Assembly (NCBI GenBank): GCA_012934845.2 | Contig: WNNJ02002565.1 | Coordinates: 62,001 to 126,000 of the forward strand | Source: Pomphorhynchus laevis | Taxonomy: Eukaryota; Acanthocephala; Palaeacanthocephala; Echinorhynchida; Pomphorhynchidae | Direction of reading: 5' to 3' | Length of the DNA stretch: 64,000 nucleotides | Part shown: one piece after another, positions 9,703 to 18,317 of the stretch | Layout of the letters: each line of letters starts with the position of its first letter | How positions within the stretch are numbered: position 1 is the first letter of the stretch | Translations under genes and position numbers: made by a program | Notes under the pieces: model-generated | The model's input: the letters and a program-made list of their open reading frames with translations, nothing else | What the model was told of the DNA's origin: nothing | Databases searched by the model: none

Positions 9703-11619
9703 GTGGCTGATGAAACTCCTCAATCTCAAGCAACGATGGCGACTGACGGCAGTACACCGTGGGTATCCGACTACGAACAAAGAAATTTGTCACATGAAAC
9801 AGTTCAGCAATGCGATAATTCTAGAAATACGTCTGTCAATATTGCCTTTGGCGCTAAGGGCACAGAATTTGTATGCCCAGCATGCAGCGTGGTAATCACC
9901 GGTAATGCCCGCTGTCGAAAAATTGAGGATCATGTGGAGAGTGAGCATGCTAAGCATGTCATGTACCGTTGCGCTCTATGCAACGAGTTTGAGAGCGAAA
10001 ACTCACGATCCATAAACGCTCATTTTTCACGATGCAAAAATAGCGCAAAAAGATTGTCTGTAAGCCCAGATAGCAACGTATCTGGCGAAATTATTGGCAA
10101 GATGGCTATTGTGGCCAGGGTTGAAAATAACCTTGTGATGCCCTACCTTACTGAAGGACCTTTTGAATGCATGTACTGTGAACGTGCATTCATGAGTAGA
10201 TACAATTACTCCAAAATGAGTTCTCACCTCACTGAAGAGCACAATGTCGAGGTCATACAGTATGAGTGTAGCAAATGCAGTAGCTTTAGAAGCCAAAAGC
10301 TTGATAGTATGAGAAGGCATGCAAAAACTTGTATCGAGAATGTGCTACTATCAAGACCTGACTACCCCTCTGCAGACACCTCGGCAACCAATGAAGACGT
10401 CGAGGTTGAGTGCGAAAGCGATCGAGCAGATGATGCTCACGTATTGCAAGAGCACTATCAAGTGCAAGTACAAAGGGGTGCAGACAACACTCCGACAGCA
10501 CCGACTGAACTTTCAATTAGACCTTTGTGTCCGACGTACGATACAGCGCCTAAGAATGATGAATGCAGGAATACAGTAGCAGCGACTGTAAATGACAACG
10601 CATCCTGCGTATCATACGAAAGTACTGCTGAAGTGAATGATGCTACGGAGACGTGCGTGACATTAGATACAACGTACGAGTCGATATGTCCATCAAGACC
10701 ACGCAGATCTATTAGATGGGCAGACAACGAGGAAGACACAACGAGGATCGATCGGCCGTTCAAATACAGCTCAGTTCAAGCAATAGAGGAACTCGAGCAA
10801 GCAATCAACGAGGAACGAGCACATCCAAGGTTTGTGGGCTTCTTAAATAGCATCAAAAGCGCAGCGATGGAATGGGACGATGTTCCGAGCAATCGGAACA
10901 TTGATGATATGGTCACGGCATACACCTTGTACTTAACTAAGTACTCAAGAGCCAGAGTGATCAACCCAAGCCGTCGCCTTCAGCAGTTAGGACTCGGTAT
11001 AGTCCCCCTTAAGAAAGGTGCAGATCAAATATTCAGAAGTATTGCGCAACTGATTTTCTCTAACCCTGCGCAGGCTAACACCGTGAGAAAATCACTGATT
11101 GATCGAATCCAATCTGACAAGCAAAGGTGGTCGAATGAGTTGGCGAAAGACATGTCATGTAACGCACATATTAACCAGCTCTTAGACTCGCTTCGTCGGG
11201 GGTACTGCATTTCTGAGAAAACGGTATTGCAAGCTGCATCGGATAAATACAACGTTATTTTCAGAGTAATTGCAGACGTCGCAGAAGATGATGAGATACA
11301 TGTACCCTCTAATGCAAAGAACGGGTCCCACGGAACAAAGTATCTGAGGAAGGAGGGAATGTCTGACTACCTTCCTTGTTACATAAGAGTAGGTGGGACA
11401 AAAGCTTCGCAGAGGCAATGCATGGTGCGACGTAACCGAGCCCTTTACTTCTCGGACACCGCCAAGCTAGCTAAGGAAATTCTGGGCGGTGATAAAAATT
11501 TGGAGTGCCAGATTTCCGCTAGCAATGTCGAGCAACATTTTAAGCAGGTCTACTCTCACAGTAACCCTGACCTGCAACGTGTAAGTGAACCACCTGCTAC
11601 CCCCGAGGTATGCAGATAA
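9703..11619 (+). CDS. R2 protein N-terminus: four zinc fingers and linker (lineage A)
   Basis: The 638-codon frame has four finger-like motifs in two CCHH plus CCHC pairs: C58/C61/H77/H82, C90/C93/H107/C111, C156/C159/H175/H180 and C189/C192/H206/C210. A polar, weakly conserved linker (about 215-360) follows, and then a conserved block ending in ASNVEQHFKQVYSHSN just before the RT. The fingers are expected to hold the 28S target DNA. The GTG at 9703 is only the first possible start after a stop and not a true start, because the element is 5'-truncated. The frame ends by a frameshift where it overlaps the RT frame at 11610. Whether the RT frame was originally fused is inferred from the related copies. 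Confidence 0.85.
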   Translation: MADETPQSQATMATDGSTPWVSDYEQRNLSHETVQQCDNSRNTSVNIAFGAKGTEFVCPACSVVITGNARCRKIEDHVESEHAKHVMYRCALCNEFESENSRSINAHFSRCKNSAKRLSVSPDSNVSGEIIGKMAIVARVENNLVMPYLTEGPFECMYCERAFMSRYNYSKMSSHLTEEHNVEVIQYECSKCSSFRSQKLDSMRRHAKTCIENVLLSRPDYPSADTSATNEDVEVECESDRADDAHVLQEHYQVQVQRGADNTPTAPTELSIRPLCPTYDTAPKNDECRNTVAATVNDNASCVSYESTAEVNDATETCVTLDTTYESICPSRPRRSIRWADNEEDTTRIDRPFKYSSVQAIEELEQAINEERAHPRFVGFLNSIKSAAMEWDDVPSNRNIDDMVTAYTLYLTKYSRARVINPSRRLQQLGLGIVPLKKGADQIFRSIAQLIFSNPAQANTVRKSLIDRIQSDKQRWSNELAKDMSCNAHINQLLDSLRRGYCISEKTVLQAASDKYNVIFRVIADVAEDDEIHVPSNAKNGSHGTKYLRKEGMSDYLPCYIRVGGTKASQRQCMVRRNRALYFSDTAKLAKEILGGDKNLECQISASNVEQHFKQVYSHSNPDLQRVSEPPATPEVCR

Positions 11620-13463
11620 GCGGTGGACGATTTGATCCAGACGACAAATTTTATGAGTTCGTGAGTAAATCCGAACTCCAGGCTATGATGAGTCGAATGG
11701 GTCAGCGTTCTTCTGCGGGAATCGACCTCGTAAACGTTAGCCTCCTACGAAGGTATGATCCCCAACTTGTGGTACTCACAGTAATCGCCAACGCCTGCTT
11801 AAGCGCTGGATACATGCCCAATGCATGGCGCGATCACAGAAGTGTATTACTGCCCAAGCCTGCAAAACTTTGGAAAAACGGCGAACTACAGGCTGAGGCT
11901 GCACGTAAGCTCGACAATTGGCGTCCAATAACGATCTCCTCTATGTTAGCGAGAATCGTTCATAAGGTCTTACTAGCGAGATTAAGTAAAGCGTACTGCT
12001 TCAAGTCGAATCAAAGCGCATTTTCCGATTCGGCGATAGGAGCTAACGTTGCATGTATAATAAATTTGGTGAAATACTGCAACGCGAAGAAACAGGCACA
12101 CTATCTAGCATTCCTAGACATTAAATCGGCCTTTGATTATTTGAATTATTCGGCATTGAAGAAAGCTCTAGTAGATGCGGGTTGTCCTGATTTCATGCTA
12201 CGCTATCTCGCGAGTAGCTACACGGGATGTCGAACGATTTTCAAAACCAGAAATGGTCAGCCAGGGAAAATCAGCATGGAGAGAGGCGTGAAACAAGGTG
12301 ATCCTCTCTCATCGTTCCTATTTGCATTTGCGATAGATTCAACTCTAGCCAAGTTGAATCCGGAGTACCATGGCTTTGTACATCAAAGCATAAGAATGAC
12401 TCACATCGCATATGCGGACGATATTGTGCTATTCGGCAATGATCCAACCCGTGTAAATGCTGCTATAAATATGTTAATTGAAAGTCTGAGGCCATTTGGG
12501 CTAACATTCCGAGCAACAAAGTGCCAGTCGTTTGGAAAAACGTACCCTCAGGACACGGGGAAGGTGGTGCAGTCACCATTTGCACAGATTGGAGAAGAAT
12601 GTATACCGCTGTCGACAAGGGATGCACCCCTACAGTATCTCGGATGTGACCCCCAACATGGTTTCAAAATCAGTCATTATGAAAGAGAGGTGGAAAGAGC
12701 TTGGAGACTGTTAAGATCTGCGGCGTTATCGCCACTCCAAGTCGCCCATTTGTTCAATGACTATGTGATACCAAAGCTAACATTTGGCATAGCCAAATCT
12801 GAAATAAGTATCACGGAAATAGAGTCATTTGACAGCAGGATTCGAGGCGAAATTAAAAGAATCTTGGGGCTTCCGAAATTCCTCTATACAGGTTTCTTCC
12901 ATCTTCCATTAGCGAAGGGAGGCATGGGTTTTAGATCCATCCTCTTCGATGTTCTCTCTGAACGCCACAACGATATCCGGGCATTTGCCCGCGAAAACCC
13001 AGTGTTAGCGAGGTGGGCCGAAAGCTCTACAGTAACCCAACGTCTAGAAAGATCAATAAAGTCCACCTATGACGAAGCAAAAGGCAAAGGAGAGAACAAG
13101 CAGCTGCGGCTGCAGGAAGATTGGTCCGCCTGCGTAACCCAAAGTCAAGGAATGCAATATTTGATTGGAGTTCCACCTCCAAAAGACCTGCTGGCATTCC
13201 GATACAGGCGAGGGAACCGAAGACAATATCTGCAGCAAGTACGTCTCCGAACAGGCCTACTACCGACACGAGTCGTTCTCAACAGGATGACAACGGGACA
13301 TGGCAGAAACGAGAGCTGCAGACATTGTGGTGCTAGTCGTGAGACACCGCTACATGCCATTAACGAGTGCCTCTACTCGAAATCGGCAATGACAAGAAGG
13401 CATGATGCGGTGCAAAGGCGATTTGTATATGCGTTAAGGCGAAGGCAGGAAGGAAATGCGTGA
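11610..13463 (+). CDS. R2 reverse transcriptase and start of endonuclease (lineage A)
   Basis: This 617-codon frame holds a full non-LTR reverse transcriptase. It contains NWRPITISSMLARIVHKV (103-120), motif A FLDIKSAFD with D170, motif B GVKQGDPLSSFLF (226-238), motif C YADD (268-271), a thumb with FFHLPLAKGGMGFRS, and near the end the CCHC knuckle CRHCGASRETPLHAINEC. All RT catalytic residues are intact. The enzyme copies R2 RNA onto the nicked 28S end in the nucleus. The frame is lost at 13463 through a missing base in GGAAATGCG, where the copy at 7165 has one more A and stays open. Confidence 0.92.
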   Translation: MQISGGRFDPDDKFYEFVSKSELQAMMSRMGQRSSAGIDLVNVSLLRRYDPQLVVLTVIANACLSAGYMPNAWRDHRSVLLPKPAKLWKNGELQAEAARKLDNWRPITISSMLARIVHKVLLARLSKAYCFKSNQSAFSDSAIGANVACIINLVKYCNAKKQAHYLAFLDIKSAFDYLNYSALKKALVDAGCPDFMLRYLASSYTGCRTIFKTRNGQPGKISMERGVKQGDPLSSFLFAFAIDSTLAKLNPEYHGFVHQSIRMTHIAYADDIVLFGNDPTRVNAAINMLIESLRPFGLTFRATKCQSFGKTYPQDTGKVVQSPFAQIGEECIPLSTRDAPLQYLGCDPQHGFKISHYEREVERAWRLLRSAALSPLQVAHLFNDYVIPKLTFGIAKSEISITEIESFDSRIRGEIKRILGLPKFLYTGFFHLPLAKGGMGFRSILFDVLSERHNDIRAFARENPVLARWAESSTVTQRLERSIKSTYDEAKGKGENKQLRLQEDWSACVTQSQGMQYLIGVPPPKDLLAFRYRRGNRRQYLQQVRLRTGLLPTRVVLNRMTTGHGRNESCRHCGASRETPLHAINECLYSKSAMTRRHDAVQRRFVYALRRRQEGNA

Positions 13464-13918
13464 TTGAAGAAAACCAGAGGATGATAGCAGAAGATGGGAA
13501 CATCCTCATTCCAGACCTAATCACGTACTTCCCAAATGCCAGAAAGGCAGCAATACTCGACTTTGCTGTGGTGTACGAAACAAACACAGATACTTTCAAG
13601 CGTGCCGAAAAGTCCAAAGTAAATCAGTATACGCCTCTGAAGAAACTGGAAGCAGAACTCTACGCAATAGGCATTGAAGATGTAACCTGCCACGCAGCAA
13701 TCGTTGGATCTCGGGGCTCGGCCACGAGCGAGCTATTGAAAACTTTAAAATTCTATGGACTCGGCATCAAAAACCAGCACAACATGTGCCAAACAGCCAC
13801 TGAGCAATCTGTGAACGTTTTCAACTACTTTTGCCAGCGATCAACGCATATATGTGACAGACGGGTGCGTGATCGACTTCAATCTTACAGCCAACGGACA
13901 GACGAGCAGACCGGATAA
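13460..13918 (+). CDS. R2 endonuclease C-terminal half (lineage A)
   Basis: The 152-codon frame completes the restriction-enzyme-like endonuclease. It shows the catalytic pattern IPD (P18-D19), LDFAVVYE (D34, E40) and a lysine-rich EKSKVNQY segment (K51-K53), then a C-terminal region with VGSRGSATSELLKTLKFYGL and the conserved TATEQSVNVFNYFCQ. This domain nicks the 28S target to prime reverse transcription. The knuckle that belongs to it lies in the previous frame, so the domain is split by the one-base loss at about 13460. Confidence 0.9.
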   Translation: MIEENQRMIAEDGNILIPDLITYFPNARKAAILDFAVVYETNTDTFKRAEKSKVNQYTPLKKLEAELYAIGIEDVTCHAAIVGSRGSATSELLKTLKFYGLGIKNQHNMCQTATEQSVNVFNYFCQRSTHICDRRVRDRLQSYSQRTDEQTG

Positions 13919-14050
13919 AAGGCTCAAACTACTGGCGGAAGAAAGAAGACAATTTCTAGAAACTTAAAAACATTTTGACATTTTTAGCTTTTTGTTTTGA
14001 ACTGTTTCTTATTTTAACCCACTGTACTGTCTTCTAATAAATTCCGTCCC
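13919..14050 (+). other. Lineage A R2 3' tail ending at 28S
   Basis: The tail begins after the stop, opens with AAGGCTCAAACTACTGGCGG, becomes T-rich, and ends AATAAATTCCGTCCC at 14050. The next base starts TAGCCAAATGCC of 28S, so the 3' junction is exact. There is no poly(A) tail, as is usual for R2. Confidence 0.8.
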
Positions 14051-14095
<45 letters not shown>

Positions 14096-14486
14096 CAATG
14101 AGATTCCCACTGTCCTTGTCTGCAGCCCAGCGAAACGACAGCCAAGGGAACGGCTTGGAATCAGACAGCGGGGTAAGAAGACCCTGTTGAGCTTCACTCT
14201 AGTCAGTCTTTGTGAAGAAACATGAGAGATGTGGGACCTTATGAACAAAAAGAACAATAAAAAGTTTCTTAATGAACTAGATTCAGAATTTAATTTTTTT
14301 ATCCCGAATTGTATGGATTCGGGATACTGGACAAGGAGAATCTAACTGTTTAATTAAAACAGAGCATGGCGATAGCCGTCACAGGTGTTGACGCAATGTG
14401 ATTTCTGCCCAGTGCTCAGAAGGTTAACGTGGCGAAATCTAAACAAGCGCGGGTAAACGGCGGAAGTAACTATGACTTTCTCGAGG
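14051..14486 (+). rRNA. Mini-28S unit 1 (permuted 28S fragment)
   Basis: Bases 14051 to about 14235 are the 28S stretch just 3' of the R2 site (TAGCCAAATGCCTCGTCATC, later GAAGACCCTGTTGAGCTT with one change). An AT-rich linker of about 95 bp follows, with a hairpin (ATCCCGAAT/ATTCGGGAT at 14301-14325). From about 14330 to 14486 comes the stretch 5' of the R2 site (AATCTAACTGTTTAATTAAA, then GCGCGGGTAAACGGCGG, then AACTATGACTTTCTCGAGG). The order is reversed relative to a real 28S gene, as in a tandem array of short units opened at the R2 site. Conserved core positions are mutated, so it is not functional. Confidence 0.9.
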
Positions 14487-14489
14487 GAA

Positions 14490-14985
14490 GATCAATCCCA
14501 ACTAGAGTTAACGAGTGAGTTGAACGGCAACATAACGCATGGTGAGCACCGTTTCAGTATGGAAAGAGGACATTATGTAATCAGAACACGGATGATCTCT
14601 CAGTTTATGTGTTTCAGGTTCCAAAGCCAAGAGTAATTGGTAGATTATCGTACTCTACAATTGCATCGTACATGAAGGACAGCGTATCGATAGATATAAA
14701 GGCGGCAGCCGGAGCAATATCAGCGATTACAGCTGTAGATTTCAGATTGGCACAGAATTTAGCCACCAACATGCTATATGGACTTACGGTTGTAGACAAT
14801 ACCATGCTTTACACAAAAAGAATGGGTTATATGCTTTTTAGCATATCTTGAATACCGATATCAACAAGCACATCCAGCCCACCAAGTAAACTGACCTGGC
14901 CCAGATGTTAACTTTCGTTTCGCTCTCTGGACCGCAGATGTTACAGCTGAACAATTTAAAAATGACATTCAAACTGGAAGATTTG
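14490..14985 (+). pseudogene. Viral coat-like N-terminal region, remnant 2
   Basis: The coding here crosses at least two frames: an opening part up to about 14600, an open piece at 14609-14851 (with VPKPRVIGRLSYSTIASYMK), and a piece that joins the main coat frame from about 14850, where one TGA remains near 14898. A frameshift lies in a T-run at about 14835. It is assigned to the coat by continuity with the 15009 frame. Confidence 0.6.
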
Positions 14986-15008
14986 TTTTTACTCAAATAA
15001 ATGTACCT

Positions 15009-16610
15009 ATGCAACATTACCCTATTTTGACTCATATAGCGAGGGCTGGGTTAACGCTAGGGCCAGTGGCAGATCAACCATGCCTTAGACTTTCAAGAAT
15101 AGCTTGGCCGGCTATCCCAGTTTCTATCTATGGAGACCAACCCTGGGTCCAGCCAGACTATTGGAATGTGACTGCAAATGAAGTTAGAGCAGCATTGATT
15201 CATATGGCCTCGCAACGTCATGAAAATTTAGACTTGTTAATGGGTTTCACACTGGCCTATAGCATACTAAGACAGACAGGCATAATAATCAATACTCAAG
15301 TTGCAGGCGCAGGAGACGGTGAAAATGTGGACTTGGAGAATGGCAATAACAGTTATGATTTAAGAAGACCATATTTACAAAGAGTAGCCGCAACAGTAAG
15401 ACCAAGGAAGACAGAAGTTGCTACGAACAGACGAGCCAGAGGGTCTGGATCACGACGGCCATCAACTATGAGAAGTAGACCAAGAGCAACAAATGCGGCT
15501 AGATCAAGGCCAGCCACAGCTGATAATTCATCTGAAACAGAAGGAAATGGAGATTCTCAGCCTCCTTATACTCCTACTACAGACCCACAAGTTCCATCAA
15601 CTACAGCAGGACCACAGACAATTAAGTACTGGTGGTTAGCAACCGGTGAATTGAGTAACATACAAATGTACTTCCGCCCAGCCGACTACAATGTGCTATG
15701 GAGGTTAATAACTGCATCAAGTAGACCGGACTTCGCCGACAATATGAGAAAGGAGCTGGATGTGTTGGATTCTGCAAATATTGAAGGTTTAATGAATATA
15801 GCATGGGGCCTGGCTAGTTTCCTAAGTTTAGGCTGTGGACTGGCGTTGCATAGCAACAACATCTACGGAACGATGTTAAACGATTACTTCCAGCCAAATC
15901 CTAGGGCTGGAAATGGACTCCTCTCTATTGGACGTTTTCTATTTGAAAGCTCCACTGACTTTGATAAAAATAACTTAATATCAAGCAGTGGTAGTTTTAC
16001 AGAGAGGGTGTTCCTAGATGCATCGGCAGTTCCTGGAATATTTAAGATAGCTATGGCGGAACTATCCAATGTTACTCCATTTGTGGTTGGAGTAGGGTCA
16101 TTCGCGCAACCCGCATTTTCGGCACGATGTACAGGACTTCTTATGGAACAGGATACGTACTGGAGACATCGATTCGGAAACTTAATTCCATACATGGTTA
16201 ATCCATTAATTCTTTCCTTTTTGCTACACTCATGGCCCTACACTTGGGGCATATATAAAAGAGATGTCACTACTGACTTGGTTAGCGACATAATACCCCA
16301 TGGTAATGTATCGGGTTTGTTCGCCGACCAAGACGACACCACATTATCGGGAATAGCCTATGGAGACGATGCATCAGTGTGGATCTACAAGCCCTATGCA
16401 TTAGCTATAATTAATTTAATATGTCAAAGATTTGCGTACGAAAACCTACCACAAATATCATACAGAGAATGGAACAGAGGAAGGGCCACCAGACCGGGCC
16501 CTGGAGCTTACAGAGTGTTCATATTTGGCCAGACCGCATATGTAGATGGCTTACATCAATCGAAACGAATTTGGCGATCTTTGGAATTTAGTGAGAGGTT
16601 CGGATTATAG
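15009..16610 (+). pseudogene. Viral coat-like protein, main frame, remnant 2
   Basis: This 533-codon frame is the longest viral ORF of the window. The first ATG at 15009 is internal, because the frame is open further upstream. Residues about 127-200 are rich in Arg, Ser, Thr and Pro (RRARGSGSRRPSTMRSRPRA), unlike the rest, and look like a flexible charged insertion. A block with FRPADYNVLWRLITASSRPD is shared with remnant 3. A GIAYGDDASVW stretch near 16350-16380 is not taken as polymerase motif C because no motif A or B precedes it. The family is inferred from position before the polymerase frame. The frame is left near 16555, where the neighbouring frame takes over. Confidence 0.75.
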
Positions 16611-16755
16611 CACAAACATGAACGTTGGGGTAATTATCCCTCGTATAGTACCTATTCGCACGGCACGAAGTCCACTGATGGATGCTTGTGCTTTCTACTC
16701 TGAGACAAGTGGGGTAGAGAGTTCCGAAACTGATCATGATATGGGAAACTGCTAG
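16546..16755 (+). pseudogene. Viral coat-like C-terminus, remnant 2
   Basis: A 69-codon frame in the +1 phase relative to the main coat frame carries on the coat end (GDLWNLVRGSDYSTNMNVGV) and stops at a TAG at 16753-16755. The shift out of the 15009 frame near 16555 is taken as later decay. Its last codons contain the slippery heptamer described separately, and the polymerase frame is open in the -1 phase from 16740. Confidence 0.6.
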
Positions 16756-17060
16756 AGCCACCATCGAAGAGGAAGAGAAGGCGAAGAGGCATAAAGTCTA
16801 AAGATAAAAGACTAGTCATTGCTATAGCGACACTGGGTTTAATTAAAAGGGTCGAATTTCTCGACTCATCAATGAATCATAACAGCAGTGACAATGTATG
16901 TCCTATCTACCAGTGTCCAGATTATATTAGAGATTCCTCTCTTTCAGATGGTGGCCCAACTGTGTGGAATATCTATTTACATCCTATATCAAAGAGAAAA
17001 GAATTGATTGAGCAAGTAGAACATTTATACTTTTCGAAGCACATATCCAGATACACATGA
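16740..17060 (+). pseudogene. Viral polymerase entry frame, remnant 2
   Basis: This frame lies -1 relative to the coat end. It begins with a strongly basic stretch (PPSKRKRRRGIKSKDKR) and runs to a TGA at 17058-17060. There is no good start codon until 16872, which fits production by frameshifting. Coding continues in another phase from about 17041, so one frameshift mutation lies between 17040 and 17060. The function of the basic stretch is unknown; RNA binding or nuclear targeting are possible. Confidence 0.55.
16743..16749 (+). promoter_or_regulatory. Candidate -1 ribosomal frameshift heptamer GGGAAAC
   Basis: G GGA AAC lies one codon before the coat stop, in the frame of the coat end (ATG GGA AAC TGC TAG). 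A slip of -1 here enters the frame that is open from 16740 to 17060 and leads to the polymerase. The heptamer has the X XXY YYZ form used by many viruses, and totiviruses commonly express their polymerase this way. No downstream pseudoknot was worked out. Confidence 0.6.
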
Positions 17061-17631
17061 TAAATGGTTTGAAGTAACTAACAGGGCCTACCAAGTAGAT
17101 ACCTCTGATAGACTATTAAAATTATGGGCAGACAGACTTGATAATTTATGTTTTATGACAGCAACACAACAATTGCAATCAGTATATAAAGGATTAAGCA
17201 TACAAAGAAAAAGTAAAGCTAGAGATAAGGAAAATACGTCTCAAGTAGATGATATGGCTGGTGATGTGGAAGCACAATTACAATCTGCTTTATGCAAAGA
17301 AACGGTTGACTTAAAATCAATATTCAAATTTAAGGGCTTTCATATGTATGAATGTCGTAACCACAAGTGTTTTAAAATCAGATTGAAGTACTCAGTTTTA
17401 CGGAAAAAGAAAGATTATAAACCACTGAATATGCTATTTCCATGGGATGAGATTGAAGACAAGAAAAATACTAATTTAGACTTAAGGTCAATAATATACT
17501 TTGCGATAAAGAGAAATGAAAGAAATGTGGTAAACGAGGTTCTTGAATTGGTAGCTGTAGGAACTTGTAATTCGATAGTTACTAGTTTGATGATAAGTGG
17601 CTTAGGAAATAAGCAACAGGGACAGAGTTAA
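17041..17631 (+). pseudogene. Viral polymerase N-terminal region, remnant 2
   Basis: An open frame of about 196 codons matches the polymerase N-terminal region of remnant 1. Paired stretches are CFKIRLK with TYKIKLK, LDLRSIIYFAI with LDIATVLCACG, and VAVGTCNSIVTSLMISG with LAYGTYNLIVLGVLVAS. The similarity is clear but distant, so two different viruses were captured. It stops at 17631, after which coding is still readable with stops to about 17985. Confidence 0.75.
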
Positions 17632-17985
17632 AAATCTAATGATAAAATATAAATGCTGCTGTTTGAATGAAGATTCATATAGTTCTTATTTTAAAGGTAT
17701 CACAATTGCAGTGCGCAGTACGCTTAAATAGATTGATGGATCTAAATTAGAGGCTGAAGAAGTGAACAGTTTGGCATAATATGAATTAAGTACAGGCAGA
17801 GCATCCAACATCACTGATTGGGATGAGGAGAAAGAGAAGAGATTAGGTCCTGTATTATCTCTATAAAACCCATGGAACAAGAAGCTACTCGACGGTGATT
17901 TACAAGTGGAAATGGACAGACAAGTGGAGAAGCTTATAGATATCTCAGTTAAATGGGAGAGTTGAAAGGACTTCATAGACGCTAG
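17632..17985 (+). pseudogene. Decayed viral polymerase continuation, remnant 2
   Basis: One frame carries on with a coding look but four or more stops (readable piece TGRASNITDWDEEKEKRLGP). It ends near 17985, where bases match the lineage B 5' leader. The junction of virus and R2 leader therefore lies within a few bases of 17985. No polymerase motif is present. Confidence 0.5.
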
Positions 17986-18230
17986 ACAATGGTGCTACCG
18001 AGCGCGTCCCCAGGTTGCGGATAGGGGAAATTCCTGTAGATATACAGGAAAGCTGCGATATAAGCAAACTTCGGTTTGGCGAATATGCAGTCGCGGACAA
18101 TCAGATACGATGTCACCGGGCATCTCTTCGCACTTGGTTGTGCACCGGCTAGGCCCACCGCTTATAACTGTGGTTGGTTCAACTTGAGAAGTTGTGCCTT
18201 AGACATTATTCTCACATAATCATGAATTCC
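17986..18230 (+). other. R2 lineage B 5' leader with conserved hairpin
   Basis: About 200 bases are shared with the leaders at 7797-8000 and, for the first 105 bases, 62075-62180. A short hairpin CCTGTA-GATA-TACAGG lies near 18030-18047; the other copies keep the loop and vary in the stem. Known R2 leaders often fold as HDV-like self-cleaving ribozymes that free the R2 RNA from the 28S transcript. Whether this leader does so could not be judged by eye. Confidence 0.6.
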
Positions 18231-18317
18231 GCTAATGAAACCCACACAGCTTGTTTCACTGACCATTCCGGCTAGTATGGTAGGGATAACAGAAAGGTCC
18301 ATGGTCGCGCTGGACCG

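Larger units (their letters stand above)
9653..14050 (+). mobile_element. R2-type retrotransposon lineage A, near-complete copy
   Basis: This is the best preserved element of the window. It codes, over three overlapping frames, for zinc fingers, reverse transcriptase and endonuclease, in total about 1,400 residues. Compared with the copy starting at 24769 it lacks the 5' leader and roughly the first 60 codons. Only two frame breaks separate the three frames (near 11615 and 13460). It ends in a 3' tail that joins TAGCCAAATGCC of 28S at 14051, the exact R2 target junction. R2 proteins nick 28S DNA, prime reverse transcription on the nick and integrate there. The missing 5' end and the frameshifts make this copy inactive. 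Confidence 0.92.
14487..17985 (+). other. Endogenous toti-like virus remnant 2 (coat plus polymerase start)
   Basis: Coding sequence of a toti-like virus starts directly at the R2 site after the CTCGAGG end of the upstream 28S flank. It runs through a coat-like gene and the N-terminal polymerase region, and stops at about 17985 where the 5' leader of R2 lineage B begins. The layout is therefore 28S, virus, R2, 28S, all on one strand. The polymerase palm is absent because the viral part ends before it. Several frameshifts and stops break it. It is a different virus from remnant 1 but a relative of remnant 3. Confidence 0.88.

Noticed and set aside
14051..14486. A functional 28S rRNA gene
   Set aside because: Only about 340 bases of 28S are present, in permuted order, with changes at positions that are nearly invariant in animals.
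16350..16380. GIAYGDDASVW in the coat-like frame as an RdRp motif C
   Set aside because: No motif A or B precedes it, it lies 5' of the frameshift site and of the polymerase N-terminal region, and the real polymerase motifs occur in remnant 1 well after the homologous polymerase region.
16835..16841. GGGTTTA as the viral frameshift heptamer
   Set aside because: A -1 slip here reaches a TAA within two codons, and the frame it lies in is already the polymerase frame. GGGAAAC at 16743 fits both frames.
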